The position numbers and the translations under genes were made by a program. Of a stretch of 64,000 bases of DNA, positions 34,511-46,892 are shown one piece after another (positions within the stretch are counted from its first letter, which is position 1; every line of letters starts with the position of its first letter). This stretch comes from Triticum aestivum (lineage: Eukaryota > Streptophyta > Magnoliopsida > Poales > Poaceae), in assembly GCF_018294505.1 (NCBI RefSeq), contig NC_057810.1, positions 202,378,773 to 202,442,772 on the forward strand, written 5' to 3'. The notes beneath the pieces are model-generated. The model did not search any database and was not told the DNA's origin. It saw nothing but the letters and a program-made list of their open reading frames with translations.

Positions 34511-35044
34511 CAGCATACAACTGCTGAACTGATCTATCCTACAAGAGATTTTGATGTAATAATATGGCATGGTGAAACAGGTGTCCTGTGTGTATAAGTA
34601 GTACTACGGTATTATTTATCATGTAGGATATCATTGATAGAATTGCAAGTCTGATTGTTGGTTAGGAACTATCATTCGATTTCATTCTAACACCTGCCAT
34701 GCTTTATTCAATTTTCTGTATGCGCCTTGCGACAGCATCTAAAACATGTGCCGTACCAATCGCTTGCAATATGAAATGCGCTGAGGTAGAACACATGGGC
34801 TGCCAAACATGCAGGCCCATCATCCTGTGGCCCAAAGTCCAGAACTGTGAGGCTGTCTGAGTATTATATTCTCAGCTGAACCCCCATATTATGTTATATA
34901 GATTCCCCTTGATTTTTCTTATGTATAAAGTTGTGATATAAAAGATTTTTATATATCTTTACAGAGGGAGTATCTCTCTGTCAAAAATATATTTATGTGT
35001 AACTAGTTACTCCTGCCTTTCTACTTCCTTTCGCTGTATGTGGG
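34511..35044. other. Intergenic stretch between tandem B3 genes
   Basis: Contains AT-rich 3' flank and a half MITE-like tract ending AGAGGGAGTATC near 34968. No gene seen. Confidence 0.4.
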
Positions 35045-35205
35045 GCATCCGGCAATGGGGTCCATGTGCCATGCACAAAATTAGAGTGCACAACTGCACA
35101 GTAGACTCACCCTGGTCATAGCGCCACAGTAATTCCCAATGAGCCGTCAAATCACAAAAAACCCCACCTTTCCAGCTTTAGAAGTAAGCTGGACAGACGA
35201 AGCAG
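35045..35205 (+). promoter_or_regulatory. Upstream block shared by two tandem genes, copy 2
   Basis: Counterpart of 31455-31615. It is followed by a leader with two near-identical pyrimidine-rich repeats (GGGCCTGAATCCCCTTCTCC at 35219 and 35274) and the ATG at 35349. Confidence 0.55.
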
Positions 35206-35348
35206 CAATATTTAACTAGGCCTGAATCCCCTTCTCCCTCATCTTCTTGTTAGAGAAAATCCCCTCTCTCATTGGGCCTGAATCCCCTTCTCCCTCGTCT
35301 ACTTTTTCAGAGAAAACCCCCTCTTGGCGATTGCATAGGGTTTTCTCA

Positions 35349-36770
35349 TGGAGAACCAGGTACGAATTCTTCATCCATCCCCGATAAATCCATGTCCCTA
35401 GGTCGGGGGTAATCCTAGGATGGCATCCGCTGCCGTTGATGCATTTTTCTTCCTACTGAATCTAGTATGTTTCATTTGCAGTGCCCAAAGTGCGAGGACC
35501 CTATAGGTTTCTGCACCCTCGGCAAGACGCCACACTTGTTCCTTCTCATCTTAACACATGATTTTAAAACACGCACAGTATGTTCCTAGAATCCTCTTTT
35601 CTATCCAGGAGTGTGGGGTTTTTTGAACATGCTGTCGACTAATTTGGAAATTTGGATTGCTATATTTGGATAAAAGGTACTGGTACCATGGTCAACACTG
35701 ACGTGAAGGAGGAAATTATTTCTAGATTTGGATAGAGAATACATTGTGTTCTCATATTATTTTTCCTGCAGTACATTCCTTGCTTTGCCAGAACACATGT
35801 ACTCAAGATTGTCGGCCTTGCCATAACTGAATATACACCAGTTTAATGGTCACATTGAAGACAAGCCATGGATATAAGTTCCGAGTTGGGTTCACGAACC
35901 AGGAAGAACGCTGCTTTTTTTATGGCCGAACTCAGATAAACTTTCTCAAGAGTTACGGACTAAAAGTTGCTGCAGGAATGTTGATGGAAATAGCAGAACC
36001 TGGTCTCATCTTCATTGTGATCTTCCACCCCGACGTCGTTCCAGTAGTTCATCCATGTTAGTTTTGTATCTGGTTCTTGCTTGTTGCCTTGATTACTTCT
36101 TAATCCACCTATTCTGTCTAACTAATCACAATTTAACTTTAGAAGTAGCAACAATTTGTGATTCCCTTCTGTCTCGAAGATGCTAATTCTAGCTAATATT
36201 TCTTATAATTGGTGACACGAGTAGGTTGTTTCAAAGTTAAGCATGCTACTCGTTTGTTATTGTATAAGAACTCGACTGTTACTGATGGCACTAAAGTTGA
36301 CTGGGATGACATCCACAAGTTCCTACACTTTATTGATCATCTTGAGGTCCTTGTGGGCCGTTTCAATGGTGGAAGACCACATGGGATATGTGTGCCACTG
36401 CTGCACATGTTGAACATGTCTAACTATGTCGCGCAACTTATGGTATGAGCTGTTTTTTGTTATATATTTTGTTCATAAACTCTTGCTTATACACAGTTTT
36501 ACGGCTCTGATCTCCTTGAAACAGAAACTGCCCAGTTCTATTGTTCCTATACAGATGCCTGACCCAGGTTGGGTCTGTCTTGCGCTTGGTCACAACATTA
36601 TGTTTATGTCGACCTACTCCACTCCCCTTAAAGGTGAAAATATACTTATTCATGGGTAGTCTCAAATAATGAAGGCCCGTCCATCTTGGAGAATCGGACA
36701 GAAGGTTATGCTCATGCTTTTCCATGGCTCTAAAGTGAATATCCTATTTATTGACCACATTGCGAGATGA
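35349..36770 (+). pseudogene. Second B3-domain (REM-like) gene, frameshift and stop
   Basis: Likely exons: 35349-35360 (MENQ), 35482-35579 (CPKCEDPIGFCTLGK...HDFKTRT), 35772-about 36055, about 36224-36442 and 36526-36770. The third exon is a B3 domain whose frame changes near 35843 (YIPCFARTHVLKIVGL, then TLKTSHGYKFRVGFTNQE and FLKSYGLKVAAGMLMEIAEP). The last exon is a second B3 domain: KLPSSIVPIQMPDPGW, a TAG at 36658, then WRIGQKVMLMLFHGSK and LFIDHIAR ending in TGA. N-terminal CxxC and B3-linker-B3 fit the grass REM type. With two lesions it is probably not functional. It is a tandem paralogue of the gene at 33425. Confidence 0.6.
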
Positions 36771-36989
36771 AGCCGCTTTCAGAAGGTTATGGATGCGCGG
36801 GGTGGCACCTGGGCCTTCTCCTGGGGCTTTGGTGGCCTCACCCTTGGTTAACTGTAGGAAAAGTAGCACTGTTCAACGGATGCTTTGTACGGTTGAACCT
36901 GTACAAGTACTCATACTGCTTTCAGCTATGGTTGTTAATTGCACCTACTGGTTTTAGTTAAGGTTGTTAAGTACTATTGCTGCTTTTAC

Positions 36990-39387
36990 AGTCTGTCGTG
37001 TTTCTTCAGTCTCGTCTTCTTCTAGCCGCCAAAACCAAACCAACGCCGGCAGGGCCGCCTGCTTCCGCCTCCCATGGCTAGCTGCGCCTCAGCGCACACA
37101 TCGCCGCCCCACCATCTCCTAAATCATTAACACCGTCGTCCGAGGCCTCACCGTCGTCCTCTGCGCGCTTTGGTGCGCTCGCCTCGGCGCTGCCCTCTCG
37201 CGTTTTCAACATCGTCAACAAACAAGAGGAAATGGGAGAGGATTGTACGTGGAGAGGATGATAGTAGGGACCCATCATGTCCATGGCCGTAAGCAAGCAA
37301 ATTACTCATTTTTTATATTCTCCATTGTCAGCATATAGAAAAACAAAATGCTTCCTCCTAGTGGTTTCCTGACATCTGGGACCCACGATATTGTCAATGT
37401 ATATAGTCAATAGACAAGAGAGAACACAAGATCGGCTGACACCTGGGACGTAGCTACTCGAGCAGTATTTTCTTTTGTTATTGTTGAGACGGAGCATGGT
37501 TTCAACTGGGTTGTGGCCCGTCTAGCCCAAGCTTATATTTTACGTTCACCACATGACCAGCCCAGCTATTTTTCCTTCCTGAAAATGAGCCCAGTTTATT
37601 TTTTCTGAAGAATACCCAATCCAGGCCTACTTATTTTTCTACGCCCTGATGGGCTGCAACTCTTTCAAGGCGGTTGCAAATCTTGAAAGTCATATGAAAT
37701 GGGCTGTAATTATAAAAAACAGACGACAAATTGACAATTACTTTATAATTCTGATTTTTTTTCACATTTTCAGATTCCAATTCCATTGGGCTTTAACCTA
37801 ATTTAAATATATCTCAAAGTACTTTAAATCTGGCTCGACATTTCGGTATTAAAAATAGTTTGGACCCCACCGAAATATGCGAAATTTCGTTTAAATTTTT
37901 AACCCTGGCTTTGGCCAACAAAAAAAGGACTCCAATAAATTGTATAAGAAGTTACAATGAGCTGTAAATTATAAAAAAATAGAGAATTGTCTCACTTGTG
38001 GGCCTATTAAGTTGACGCGTATGCCAATTTTTTTACTTATTATATACGTCAACAGACATAACCATTGGATGTCAATCCAACGGTAGTCATGCTTCTTCAA
38101 TCTCTAATCTTTTTGCTCCAGCCGCCAAATCCAGCGCCAGTGGAACCGCCTGCTCCCGCCTCCTGTGGCCGGCTGTGCTGCCGCGCAGGCCTCACCGCCC
38201 CTACTACTCCCACCGCTGGCAGCCATCCCTCTACTCACCCACATCCCTCCACTATTGTGGCTTCGCCGCCTCCGGTATTCCCTTCCTAGGTCTTGCCGTC
38301 GTCCACCACGCTGGTGTTCTTGGCACGGTGTTGTCAACATTGTCAACAAACAACAACATCGGAAGAGCGATGTTCATGGAGAGGCTGAAAGTTAGGACCC
38401 ACATGGTCCATGGCCGCACGCAAGAAAGTACCTCCCAATGACAGCTAGCACCCACCAGCTATATCTTGGCATGGAAGGAAGTGCCTCCTTATTAAGCGAA
38501 AAGTAACAAGTGCTCCCCATGATAGCAGGGGCCTACCAGATTTGGAGGCTGACTTGTGGCCCTAATAAGTTGACGCGTACAGAGGACTTTGTCAACTTAG
38601 TCAACAGACGGTTCTATCACCAGTGACCGTTGGATTGTTAACATCTAACAGTCCTCCTGCTTCTTCAACCTATGATTCTCTTGCTCCAACCGTCCAAACT
38701 ACCGCTTGCTCCTACCTTCTGTGGCCAGCTGTGCTGCCGCGGAGGCCTCACCGCCCCTACTACTCCCACCGCTGGCCAGGCCATCCCTCTACTTACCTAC
38801 AACAACTATTATTCTGCAGCGATGTTAGCCTCACACCGCAGCCGAACCAGTTAACCCTCGTACTACCCTCCGCATGTTCCCAGGCTCCACGTTGTTCCCT
38901 GCCTCACCGATGTCCACCTCCTGGTGCTGTCCGTGCGGTGTGGTCAACGTGGTTACTGAATGACAACCATCAGAAGAGGACTGTACGCGGTGAGGCTGAT
39001 AGATGGACCCACCAGCTACATCTTCGCACGCAAGGAAGTGCCTCCTTATTACGCGCAATAATAGAATCCTTCCCCTGTCAGCTCAGACCCACCAGCTACA
39101 TCTTCACACGCAAGGAAGTGCCTCCTTATTCTCCCTGACAGCCGGGACCTACCCGGTCGAAGCTACATAGCCTTGTCATTCTAGTCGCAAACGTGTACGT
39201 ACATACTGGTCCATCGGTCTTTCTGCCACGATGTGGCCTAGTAAGGAGCGGTAGCTGTTCAGGCAGTCCCGTCTATATCGTCTACACGTACGTACATACA
39301 TATGGGAGGGGTCTTGAACGTCTACTCGGGCATACGTACGGCCAGGGCTCGTGTACATGGAGAGGCAGCGGAGGGCAACAACGGCGT
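36990..39387 (-). mobile_element. Left member of a large inverted element pair
   Basis: Read on the minus strand this matches 45190-47050. Shared blocks include the CGTACGTA-rich part (39190-39330 against 45190-45400), GGTGGGTCCC/CACTTCCTTGCGTGCGAAG units (38430-39160 against 45429-45960), a GC-rich gene-like block (GGTGAGGCCTCCGCGGCAGC) and GATGTCAGGAAACCA (37355 against 46924). GC-rich ORFs such as 38623-39138 follow from composition. The family is not identified; long terminal repeats with internal minisatellites suggest a non-autonomous DNA element. Confidence 0.5.
38060..39180. repeat. Tandem copies of a gene-like GC block
   Basis: A block beginning near 38090 (TTCTTCAATCTCTAATC...GCTGTGCTGCCGCGCAGGC...CTACTCCCACCGCTGGC) is repeated from about 38658. 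A more diverged third copy lies at 37010-37290. The right member of the inverted pair has a single copy (45960-46310), so the block multiplied in this arm. Confidence 0.55.
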
Positions 39388-39593
39388 TGTAGCGACCAGA
39401 TCTCAAACAGTCCAGTCTCTATGCATCAGTGTCATCCCTGGATCGGTAATGCTAACACACACAGTACTCAAGGATTTATAACAAAGTAGCAATCACACAC
39501 TTATTACATCGAATGTCTCAAAAGAGAACTTATTACAATAAATATGGCTTAAGGCCATCTAATAACGATAACATCGAAAGGCTTGGAAGATAA

Positions 39594-41691
39594 GTGAGTC
39601 CATCAACTCCAACGGCATCACTGAGTATATTACCACGACCTAAGGCACCTTACTGGTCGTCTGAAAAGTCTGCAACATGAACGTTGCACCCCGAAAACGG
39701 GTCAGCACATGGAATATGCTGGCAATGTAACACATAGAGAGTAATGAACAAAATAATGCTATCACTACATGCATGAAGCCAATTTTTCCCTACAACAAAG
39801 GAATAAATTTTATTTAACTATCATGGTGGTTGTTAAACACTAAGAAGGTTCCTCCAACTCAATCCCAATTAAGCATCATCATTAAACCCAACAAATTAAA
39901 TTAAGTAACATGCTGAGATTCACATGATAATCCAAGTACTAGATACTCAAAACGTCCATAAGCGGGGCACGACTAGCCATTATTAGTTTGTACACTCTAC
40001 AAAGGTTTGCACACTTTTCCCCACAAGACTCGATCTCCTCCGTTGGATTTCTCGTACTACAAGGTGTTTGAGAAACGGATGACCGAGACACAGTCTTTCA
40101 GAAGCATTAACTCTTTACTCTGGTTAGACAGTACCAACCTACATCCCCTACATCTGCTAGTCTACCACTGAAAGAGGTCACACAACATACTCAACTATGC
40201 TAGAGCCCATAGTAGCTTGCGGCTGCACACGGAAGTTTCTAGCATGAAAAAATCTCATGACCCCTTTGAGCCTGGGTGGCGGTCCATAGGAGAATCACAC
40301 GATACCCCGAGATTTCCAAAAATACAGGCAACACTGGGTTCCCCAGGTGCCTCAATCCACCCAGATGTGAATTAATGTTTTCACCCTAAGTAAACCATTG
40401 ATTATAAATCTCACATCTTCCCTCGATACACTCGCCCAATCCATGTCTACTAGCATAGCATAGCAATATAAGCAAACGTAGAAGTAACTCCCAAAGGTTT
40501 GATAAATAAAACAGGTGATAAGTACTACCTCATCTACTTCCCAAAACCCACATATTAATCAGATCCTAATGATGCAATTGTTTTGAGGATTGATCTAATG
40601 CAATAAAACTGGGTAGTAAAGAGGTATGATCAAAGTGTTACTTGCCTTGCTGATGATCCGTGAGTCCATCGACTCCAACGGCATAGCTGAATGAACGACA
40701 ACGACCTATGGCATCTTACTCGTTGTCTGAAAAGTCTGCAACATGATATGTTGCAACCTGAAGTGGGTCAGCACATGGATATGCTGGCAATGTAACACAT
40801 AGGGTATTGAATAGAATAAATGCTATCACTACATGCAATATGGCTGGTGGAAAGCTCTATGGTTACAGTTTTTGTATAAATCCAATTTTTCCCTACAACA
40901 AAAGAATACATTTTATATAACTATCATGGTGGTTGTTAAACATTGAGAAGGTTCCTCCAACTCAATCCCAATTAAACATCATCAATTACCCAAACAAATT
41001 AAATTTAGAGTGATGAGATCAACATGATAATCCAAGAATCAGATAGTCAAGATGTCCATAACTGGGGATACGTCTAACCATGATTAGTTTGTATACTCTG
41101 CAGAGGTTTGCGCACTTTTCCCCACAAGACTCGATCTCCTCCGTTTGATTTCTTGCACCACATGATGTTTGAGAAACGGATGACCGAGACACAGTCTTTA
41201 AGAAACATTAACTCTTTACTCTGGGTGGACAGTTACAACTACTTTCCCCTACATCTGCTAGCCCACCACTGAAAGAGGTCATGCAACATACTCAACTATG
41301 CTAGAGCCCATAATAGCTTGTGGCTACACACGGAACCCTGGGATATCCCAGGACAACACTGGATTCTCCAGGTGCCAGCCAGCAGTCCACCCAGATGTGT
41401 ATTTAAGTAGCCACCTTAAGTTAACCATTAATTAACAAAACTCACATCTGTCATGGATACGCTCACCCAATCCACGTCTACGAGCATAGCATAGCAATCC
41501 TGAGCATAACGTGGAGTAACTCCCAAAGGTTTGATAATAAACAGGGCAATAGATTCTACCTGATCAACTACTTCCCAAAACCCACATGTTAAATAGATCC
41601 TAACCATGCAATGTTTGAGGGTTGATCTAATGCAATCAAACATGGGTAATAAAGGGATATGATCAAAGTGTTACGTGCCTTGCTGATGATC
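39594..41691. repeat. Tandem 1.05 kb duplication inside the solo LTR
   Basis: 39594-40659 and 40660-41691 are direct copies. Both begin GTGAGTCCATC.ACTCCAACG and end CTTGCCTTGCTGATGATC. The second copy lacks about 60 bases (CATGAAAAAATC...CCGAGATTT part near 40240-40320) and retains about 30 bases missing from the first (GGCTGGTGGAAAGCTC). Confidence 0.85.
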
Positions 41692-42263
41692 TACAAAACC
41701 TAGAGACTCATAGTAGCACGCTTCGCACTCCAAGAATTCTATCACAATCAAACAATAGCATACATAAGTACTCAACTAAAAGCACGGGTAAAACTCAAAT
41801 AAAAGATCTAACCAGAAAGTTCAACTGAAGCACTCCGGTTTGCAAAAAGAATCAAATCAAACGGAGCAACGAAACTCAAACTACGAAAGAAACAAGATCC
41901 GATTACTAATCTGGACTAAAGTCAAATTTTATGTACGAAAATCTTGTTCAAGTTGGTCAAACAGAAAGGGCTTCGAGACGAAGATCTAGGTGCTTGAATC
42001 GCCTGATTCCGATAAACGAGCGAAAAGATAAACTAAAACGAAGTTCAGGGCAGAAATTGCGATCGAAGATAATCACGGAAAAACCCTGGAAAAAGAAAAA
42101 CTGACGAACAGGCTAACGAATGAATGTTCATTTTCTGCAACTAACGGGTGAACACCGTTCGTTAAAATGAACGTACGGACGAACGTCCGTTATTTAACTA
42201 AACCGAAGAAAACCGAACCGATGTAAAATAAAAAAATGAATCTAGGGTTTTCGAAATAAAACC

Positions 42264-42691
42264 NNNNNNNNNNNNNNNNNNNNNNNNNNNNNNNNNNNNN
42301 NNNNNNNNNNNNNNNNNNNNNNNNNNNNNNNNNNNNNNNNNNNNNNNNNNNNNNNNNNNNNNNNNNNNNNNNNNNNNNNNNNNNNNNNNNNNNNNNNNNN
42401 NNNNNNNNNNNNNNNNNNNNNNNNNNNNNNNNNNNNNNNNNNNNNNNNNNNNNNNNNNNNNNNNNNNNNNNNNNNNNNNNNNNNNNNNNNNNNNNNNNNN
42501 NNNNNNNNNNNNNNNNNNNNNNNNNNNNNNNNNNNNNNNNNNNNNNNNNNNNNNNNNNNNNNNNNNNNNNNNNNNNNNNNNNNNNNNNNNNNNNNNNNNN
42601 NNNNNNNNNNNNNNNNNNNNNNNNNNNNNNNNNNNNNNNNNNNNNNNNNNNNNNNNNNNNNNNNNNNNNNNNNNNNNNNNNNNNNNNNNNN
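42264..42691. other. Assembly gap (428 N)
   Basis: Unknown bases within the solo LTR. Any ORF across it is an artefact. Confidence 0.98.
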
Positions 42692-43289
42692 CGAGGCTGG
42701 CATCGGCGGTGCTGGTGGGGCGGCTAGGGTTTAGGGTGGCTCAAGCCCTCGGCTTCCAGGAGTCCCAGGTGGACATGGCCCGGTAGGTCGGTTTGACTTT
42801 TTTTAAAAATAATTTCGCGCAGAAAAACAAATAAAAGAAATACTAAACGGACTCCAAAAATCCTAAAATACATTTTCACCATCCTCTAAAAATACAACGG
42901 ACAAAGTGAACATTTATTTGGGCCTCTAATGCAATTTTGAAAAACACATTTTTTTCCTAATTCAAATAAAATAGCAATAAAACTCCAAATAAAATTCTTA
43001 TTTGATGTTAATATTTAAACTCCAATATTTCTTTATTTTGGGGAAGTCATTTTATCCTGACTCTTTTATTTTCATATAAGAAATATACAGAGACAAAAGT
43101 AATTAAAGCCAAATGATCATCTTTTCTAAATTTGAGAAACTCAAATATGAAAATAACGAAATCCCCAACTCTCTCCGCGGGTCCTTGAGTTGCTTAGAAT
43201 TTCTAGGATCAACCAAAAAAGCAATAAAATAGGATATGCAATGATGATCTAATATATAACATTCCAAATTGAAAATTTGGGATATTACA

Positions 43290-43643
43290 GGCGTCTTGTT
43301 CATCGGCAGCCAACCGGCTGTGTCGGAGCAGAGGAAACAACATTGTGTTCGCCGGGAGCCAAGTGACTGAGTCGGAATGCATCCTGTCCATCGGGAGGCA
43401 ACAGACTGGGTCGTGTTCAATGGGAGTCAACTGGCTTGGACCAAACAGCCGAAACGGGGTCTGGCGTACCGCAAAACGGAGGAAAACGGCCTTGTGTTCG
43501 ACCGCGTATGGCCGAAACAGGGTCCTTTTCATCGGGAAGGGTTTGGCGTACCGCAAAACAGAGAAAACGGACGTGTGTTCGAGCTCCTACGGTCGAAACA
43601 GGGTACTGTTGATTGGGAGGGGTGTGGCATACCGCAAAATGGA
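43290..43643 (-). mobile_element. Left member of inverted pair, continued
   Basis: Head-to-tail repeats of a unit with CGTACCGCAAAACGGAGGAAA and GGTCGAACA/GGGTCCTGTT motifs. On the minus strand it matches 44480-45180. It ends where a CACTA terminus starts at 43644. Confidence 0.6.
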
Positions 43644-44470
43644 GGAAACAAACACTACAAAAAAAGACACATCCGTGACATTTTGGGCCGAACGAATTTT
43701 TTTTCTGTCATACATATGACACTTCTATGACGATAATTGTGACAAAACCCGGTATCATCACAGATATGATGGGCTCCTACTTCTATGACAAAAAATCATG
43801 ACAAAAAATGGGCTTTTTGTCCTGGGCGGTCCGGAGACGCAGCTGCATGAGATTCTTTGGGCCGTCCATGACGGAAAAAACCATGGTAGAAGTGAAGGGG
43901 GAGGAAAATTTCGGGGAGTTACCGGTTACGGTGGGAGGTCGGAGGCCGAGCGATGCGCATTTCTCTCGTACAAGTGCACGCATGTGCGTGAGGCGTTGGC
44001 TCTAACTGAACCCGAGCGAGGTTTTGGGCTCTAACTGAACCCGAGCGATTGTACTGCATGCTACGCGTTACTGAACCCGAGCAATCGATCAATGGCGGTT
44101 AACTGAACCCGATGGAGCGATTCCTTCGCTACTGCTGCTAACTGAAGCTGATCGATTGGATGAACAGTGAGCGTTGCCGGGGGGGGTTGTATGAACAGTG
44201 AGCGGTGGCATTGCCTCTGGATGAATAGGACCCCGTGGTGTGGAGGGCTGGATGGACAGTGGACGGTGGAGGGGTGGCCGTGGAGGGGTGGTTGAACAGG
44301 ACCCCGTGGTGTGGAGGGCTGGATGAACAGTAGACGGTGGAGGGGTGGTTTAACAGTAGCCGGTGGAGTAGCGCGCGGTGGAGGCTGGATGAACAGGAAC
44401 CCGTGGAGGCTGGAGGAGGTCGACGGTAGCCCGTGGAGGCTGGAGGAGGTCGACGGTGGAGATGAACAGT
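43644..44470 (+). mobile_element. CACTA-type terminus with subterminal repeats
   Basis: Starts CACTACAAAAAAAGACACATC, a CACTA terminus, followed by repeated TTCTATGACGATAAT/TGACAAAA motifs, GGGCCGTCCATGACGG, then short repeats of CTAACTGAACCCGAGCGAT and GGATGAACAGT. No coding sequence. The opposite terminus is not visible; the sequence passes without a clear border into the right member of the inverted pair, so both may be one element. Confidence 0.65.
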
Positions 44471-44546
44471 ATCCCATGGAGTCCCATTTTGCGGTACACC
44501 ACACCCCTCCCGATGAACAGGACCCCCGTTTCGACCGTAGCGCTCC

Positions 44547-44846
44547 NNNNNNNNNNNNNNNNNNNNNNNNNNNNNNNNNNNNNNNNNNNNNNNNNNNNNN
44601 NNNNNNNNNNNNNNNNNNNNNNNNNNNNNNNNNNNNNNNNNNNNNNNNNNNNNNNNNNNNNNNNNNNNNNNNNNNNNNNNNNNNNNNNNNNNNNNNNNNN
44701 NNNNNNNNNNNNNNNNNNNNNNNNNNNNNNNNNNNNNNNNNNNNNNNNNNNNNNNNNNNNNNNNNNNNNNNNNNNNNNNNNNNNNNNNNNNNNNNNNNNN
44801 NNNNNNNNNNNNNNNNNNNNNNNNNNNNNNNNNNNNNNNNNNNNNN
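44547..44846. other. Assembly gap (300 N)
   Basis: Unknown bases inside a repeat array, probably a collapsed or unresolved stretch of the flanking tandem units. Confidence 0.98.
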
Positions 44847-45428
44847 CGATGAACAGGACCCCCGTTTTGACCGTACGAGGTCCGTTTCCTCCGTTTTGCG
44901 ATACGCCACACCCCTCCCGATCAACAGGACCCCCGATTCGACCGTAGGAGGTCCGTTTCCTCCATTTTATGGTACGCCACACCCCTCCCGATCAACAGGA
45001 CCCCGTTCTGAATGTGGCCGGTCGAACACAAGGCCGTTTCCTTCGTTTTGCGGTACGCCAGGCCTCGTTTCCATCACATGTTCCGTCCAAGCCGGTTGGC
45101 TCCCAAAACGCATTCCGTTGCCTCCCCATGAACACGAGCATTCCGTTGCCTCCCCATGAACACGACGCATTTCGTTGCCTCCCCATGAACACGATCCCTC
45201 GCCGTACGTATGCGCGACTAGGCGTTCGAGACCCCGCCCGTATGTACACATACGTGGCCGTATTTTCTTTCTTGCACCCTGGCCATTGTACGTACGTGTA
45301 CATGCTACGTGCGCGCCTCTACTATGACACGTGCGCGCCTCTAATACGACATGTGCGCACCTCTACTACGACCAGTATGTACGTACACGTTCGCGACCAG
45401 GATGACAACGCTACGTACACTTCGACCA

Positions 45429-45960
45429 GGTGGGTCCCGACTGTCAGGCATTTCCTTGCCTGCGAAGATGTAGCTAGTGGGTCCCAGCAGTCAGGGGGGC
45501 GAATCATTTTTTTGCCCGGACGCACTTCCTTGCATGCGAAGGTGTGGCTGCTGGGTCCCAGCAGTCAGGGGGGCGAATCATTTTTTTGCCCGGACGCACT
45601 TCCTTGCGTGCGAAGGTGTAGCTGCTGGGTCCCAGCAGTCAGGCGTGCGACTCATTTTTTTTTTGCCCGGACGCGCTTCCTTGCATGCGAAGGTGTAGCT
45701 GGTGGGTCCCAGCAGTCGGGGGGCGAATCATTTTTTTCGGACGCACTTCCTTGCGTGCGAAGATTTAGCTGGTGGGTCCCAGTAGTCAGGGGGCGAATCG
45801 TTTTTTTCGGACGCACTTCCCTGCGTGCGAAGATGTAGCTCGTGGGTCCCAGAAGTGATGGGGCGAATCATTTTTTCGTGAAATACGGTGGCCCGTCTGG
45901 TGGGTCCCCGCTGTCAGGTCGAGGAATAATTATTTTGCGCGTAATAAGGAGGCACTTCCT
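45429..45960. repeat. GGTGGGTCCC minisatellite, about 70 bp unit
   Basis: About seven head-to-tail units, each GGTGGGTCCCAGCAGTCAGG, GGGCGAATCATTTTTT, a short CCCGGACGCA part and CTTCCTTGCGTGCGAAG, ending GTAGCT. Units are 55-77 bases long because of the T run and a CCCG part that some lack. Related single units occur at 38430-39160 and 47000-47035. Confidence 0.8.
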
Positions 45961-46568
45961 TGCGGCTGCCATGGACCCAACTATCAGCCTCTCCACGTAC
46001 AGTCCACGTCCGATGGAAGTCGTTCCTTGACCACGTTGACCACGCCGCACCGAGAGCACCATGGCAGTGGCCAACAGCGAGGCCTAGGAAGGGGACGATG
46101 CGGAGCTGGGGAAGATGTGGCAGTGGATGCACAAGTGAAGAGGAGTACGAGGGTTCCCTGGTTCGACTGAGCTGCCGTCGCTGCAGAATAACAGGGGGAG
46201 TGGGTGAGTGGAGGGATGGCCTGGCCAGCGGTGGGAGTAGTAGGGGGCGGTGAGGCCTCCGCGGCAGCACAGCCGGCCACGGGAGGCAAGAGCAGGCGGC
46301 ACGACCAGCGCTGCTTTGGGCTAGCCATTTTCAGCTTGAAAAAAATTAATATCTGGGCTAGATATATGGCCTGGGCTAGACGGGCCATAGCCTGCCCAGT
46401 TAATACCTGCAGTGATGTTTTCGTTGTTGTTCAAAGGAGAAAAATTAATATCTGGGTTAAACATCAAAAAACTTTGAAGTGCTCACACCTCAAAAACACA
46501 AATACTGCTGAAGCTTCTTGGTCCCAGCTGTCGGCCACTACTTGTGCAATTCTCTCGTTTATTGACTA

Positions 46569-46892
46569 CTCCCTCCTTTCCGGTTTATAATGCTCAATTC
46601 AAAAATGTCACCAATCAAGGTAGATGGCGAGTGGTCGAATACTTTTTGTAGTTTTGCAAAAGCACCTAATTAATGCTCTTGTTATCCTCAAAAAATTATG
46701 TTTATCAATGCATTAATTGCAATGCATGCATGCATAAAGTACATGCATTGGTCAATTTTCTCTTAATACTTGCATGCAATGACTTAATGCACCTTGGAAT
46801 TTGAACATGTGATGGAGAACAACCAAATTGAGCCTTATAAAATGGAAAAACTAAAATTTTGAGATAAGCCCTATAAACCGGAAAGGAGGGAG
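46569..46892. mobile_element. Stowaway MITE with TA target site
   Basis: Ends CTCCCTCCTTTCCGGTTTAT and ATAAACCGGAAAGGAGGGAG are perfect inverted copies, flanked by TA. It lies in the right member of the inverted pair; the left member has no counterpart. Confidence 0.9.

Larger units (their letters stand above)
39388..43289. repeat. 3.9 kb gypsy-type solo LTR with TSD GGCGT
   Basis: Starts TGTAGCGACCAGATC and ends TTTGGGATATTACA, flanked by GGCGT at 39383-39387 and 43290-43294. No internal region, PBS or polypurine tract follows, so it is a solo LTR. It contains a 428-base gap and a 1.07 kb internal tandem duplication. It sits within the left member of the inverted pair, which continues at 43290. 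Transcription orientation is not determined. Confidence 0.85.

Noticed and set aside
38623..39138. 171-codon plus-strand ORF
   Set aside because: Repeat block of the inverted element; its duplicate at 38060 does not keep the same frame and no domain is seen.
42242..42703. 153-codon ORF
   Set aside because: Almost entirely the N gap in the solo LTR.
44061..45159. Several 160-290 codon ORFs around 44.1-45.2 kb
   Set aside because: They are mostly runs of unknown residues across a 300 N gap and repeat units.
45429..45960. Possible CRISPR-like array
   Set aside because: Direct repeats without unique spacers, in a plant transposon context; units differ only by small indels, as in a minisatellite.
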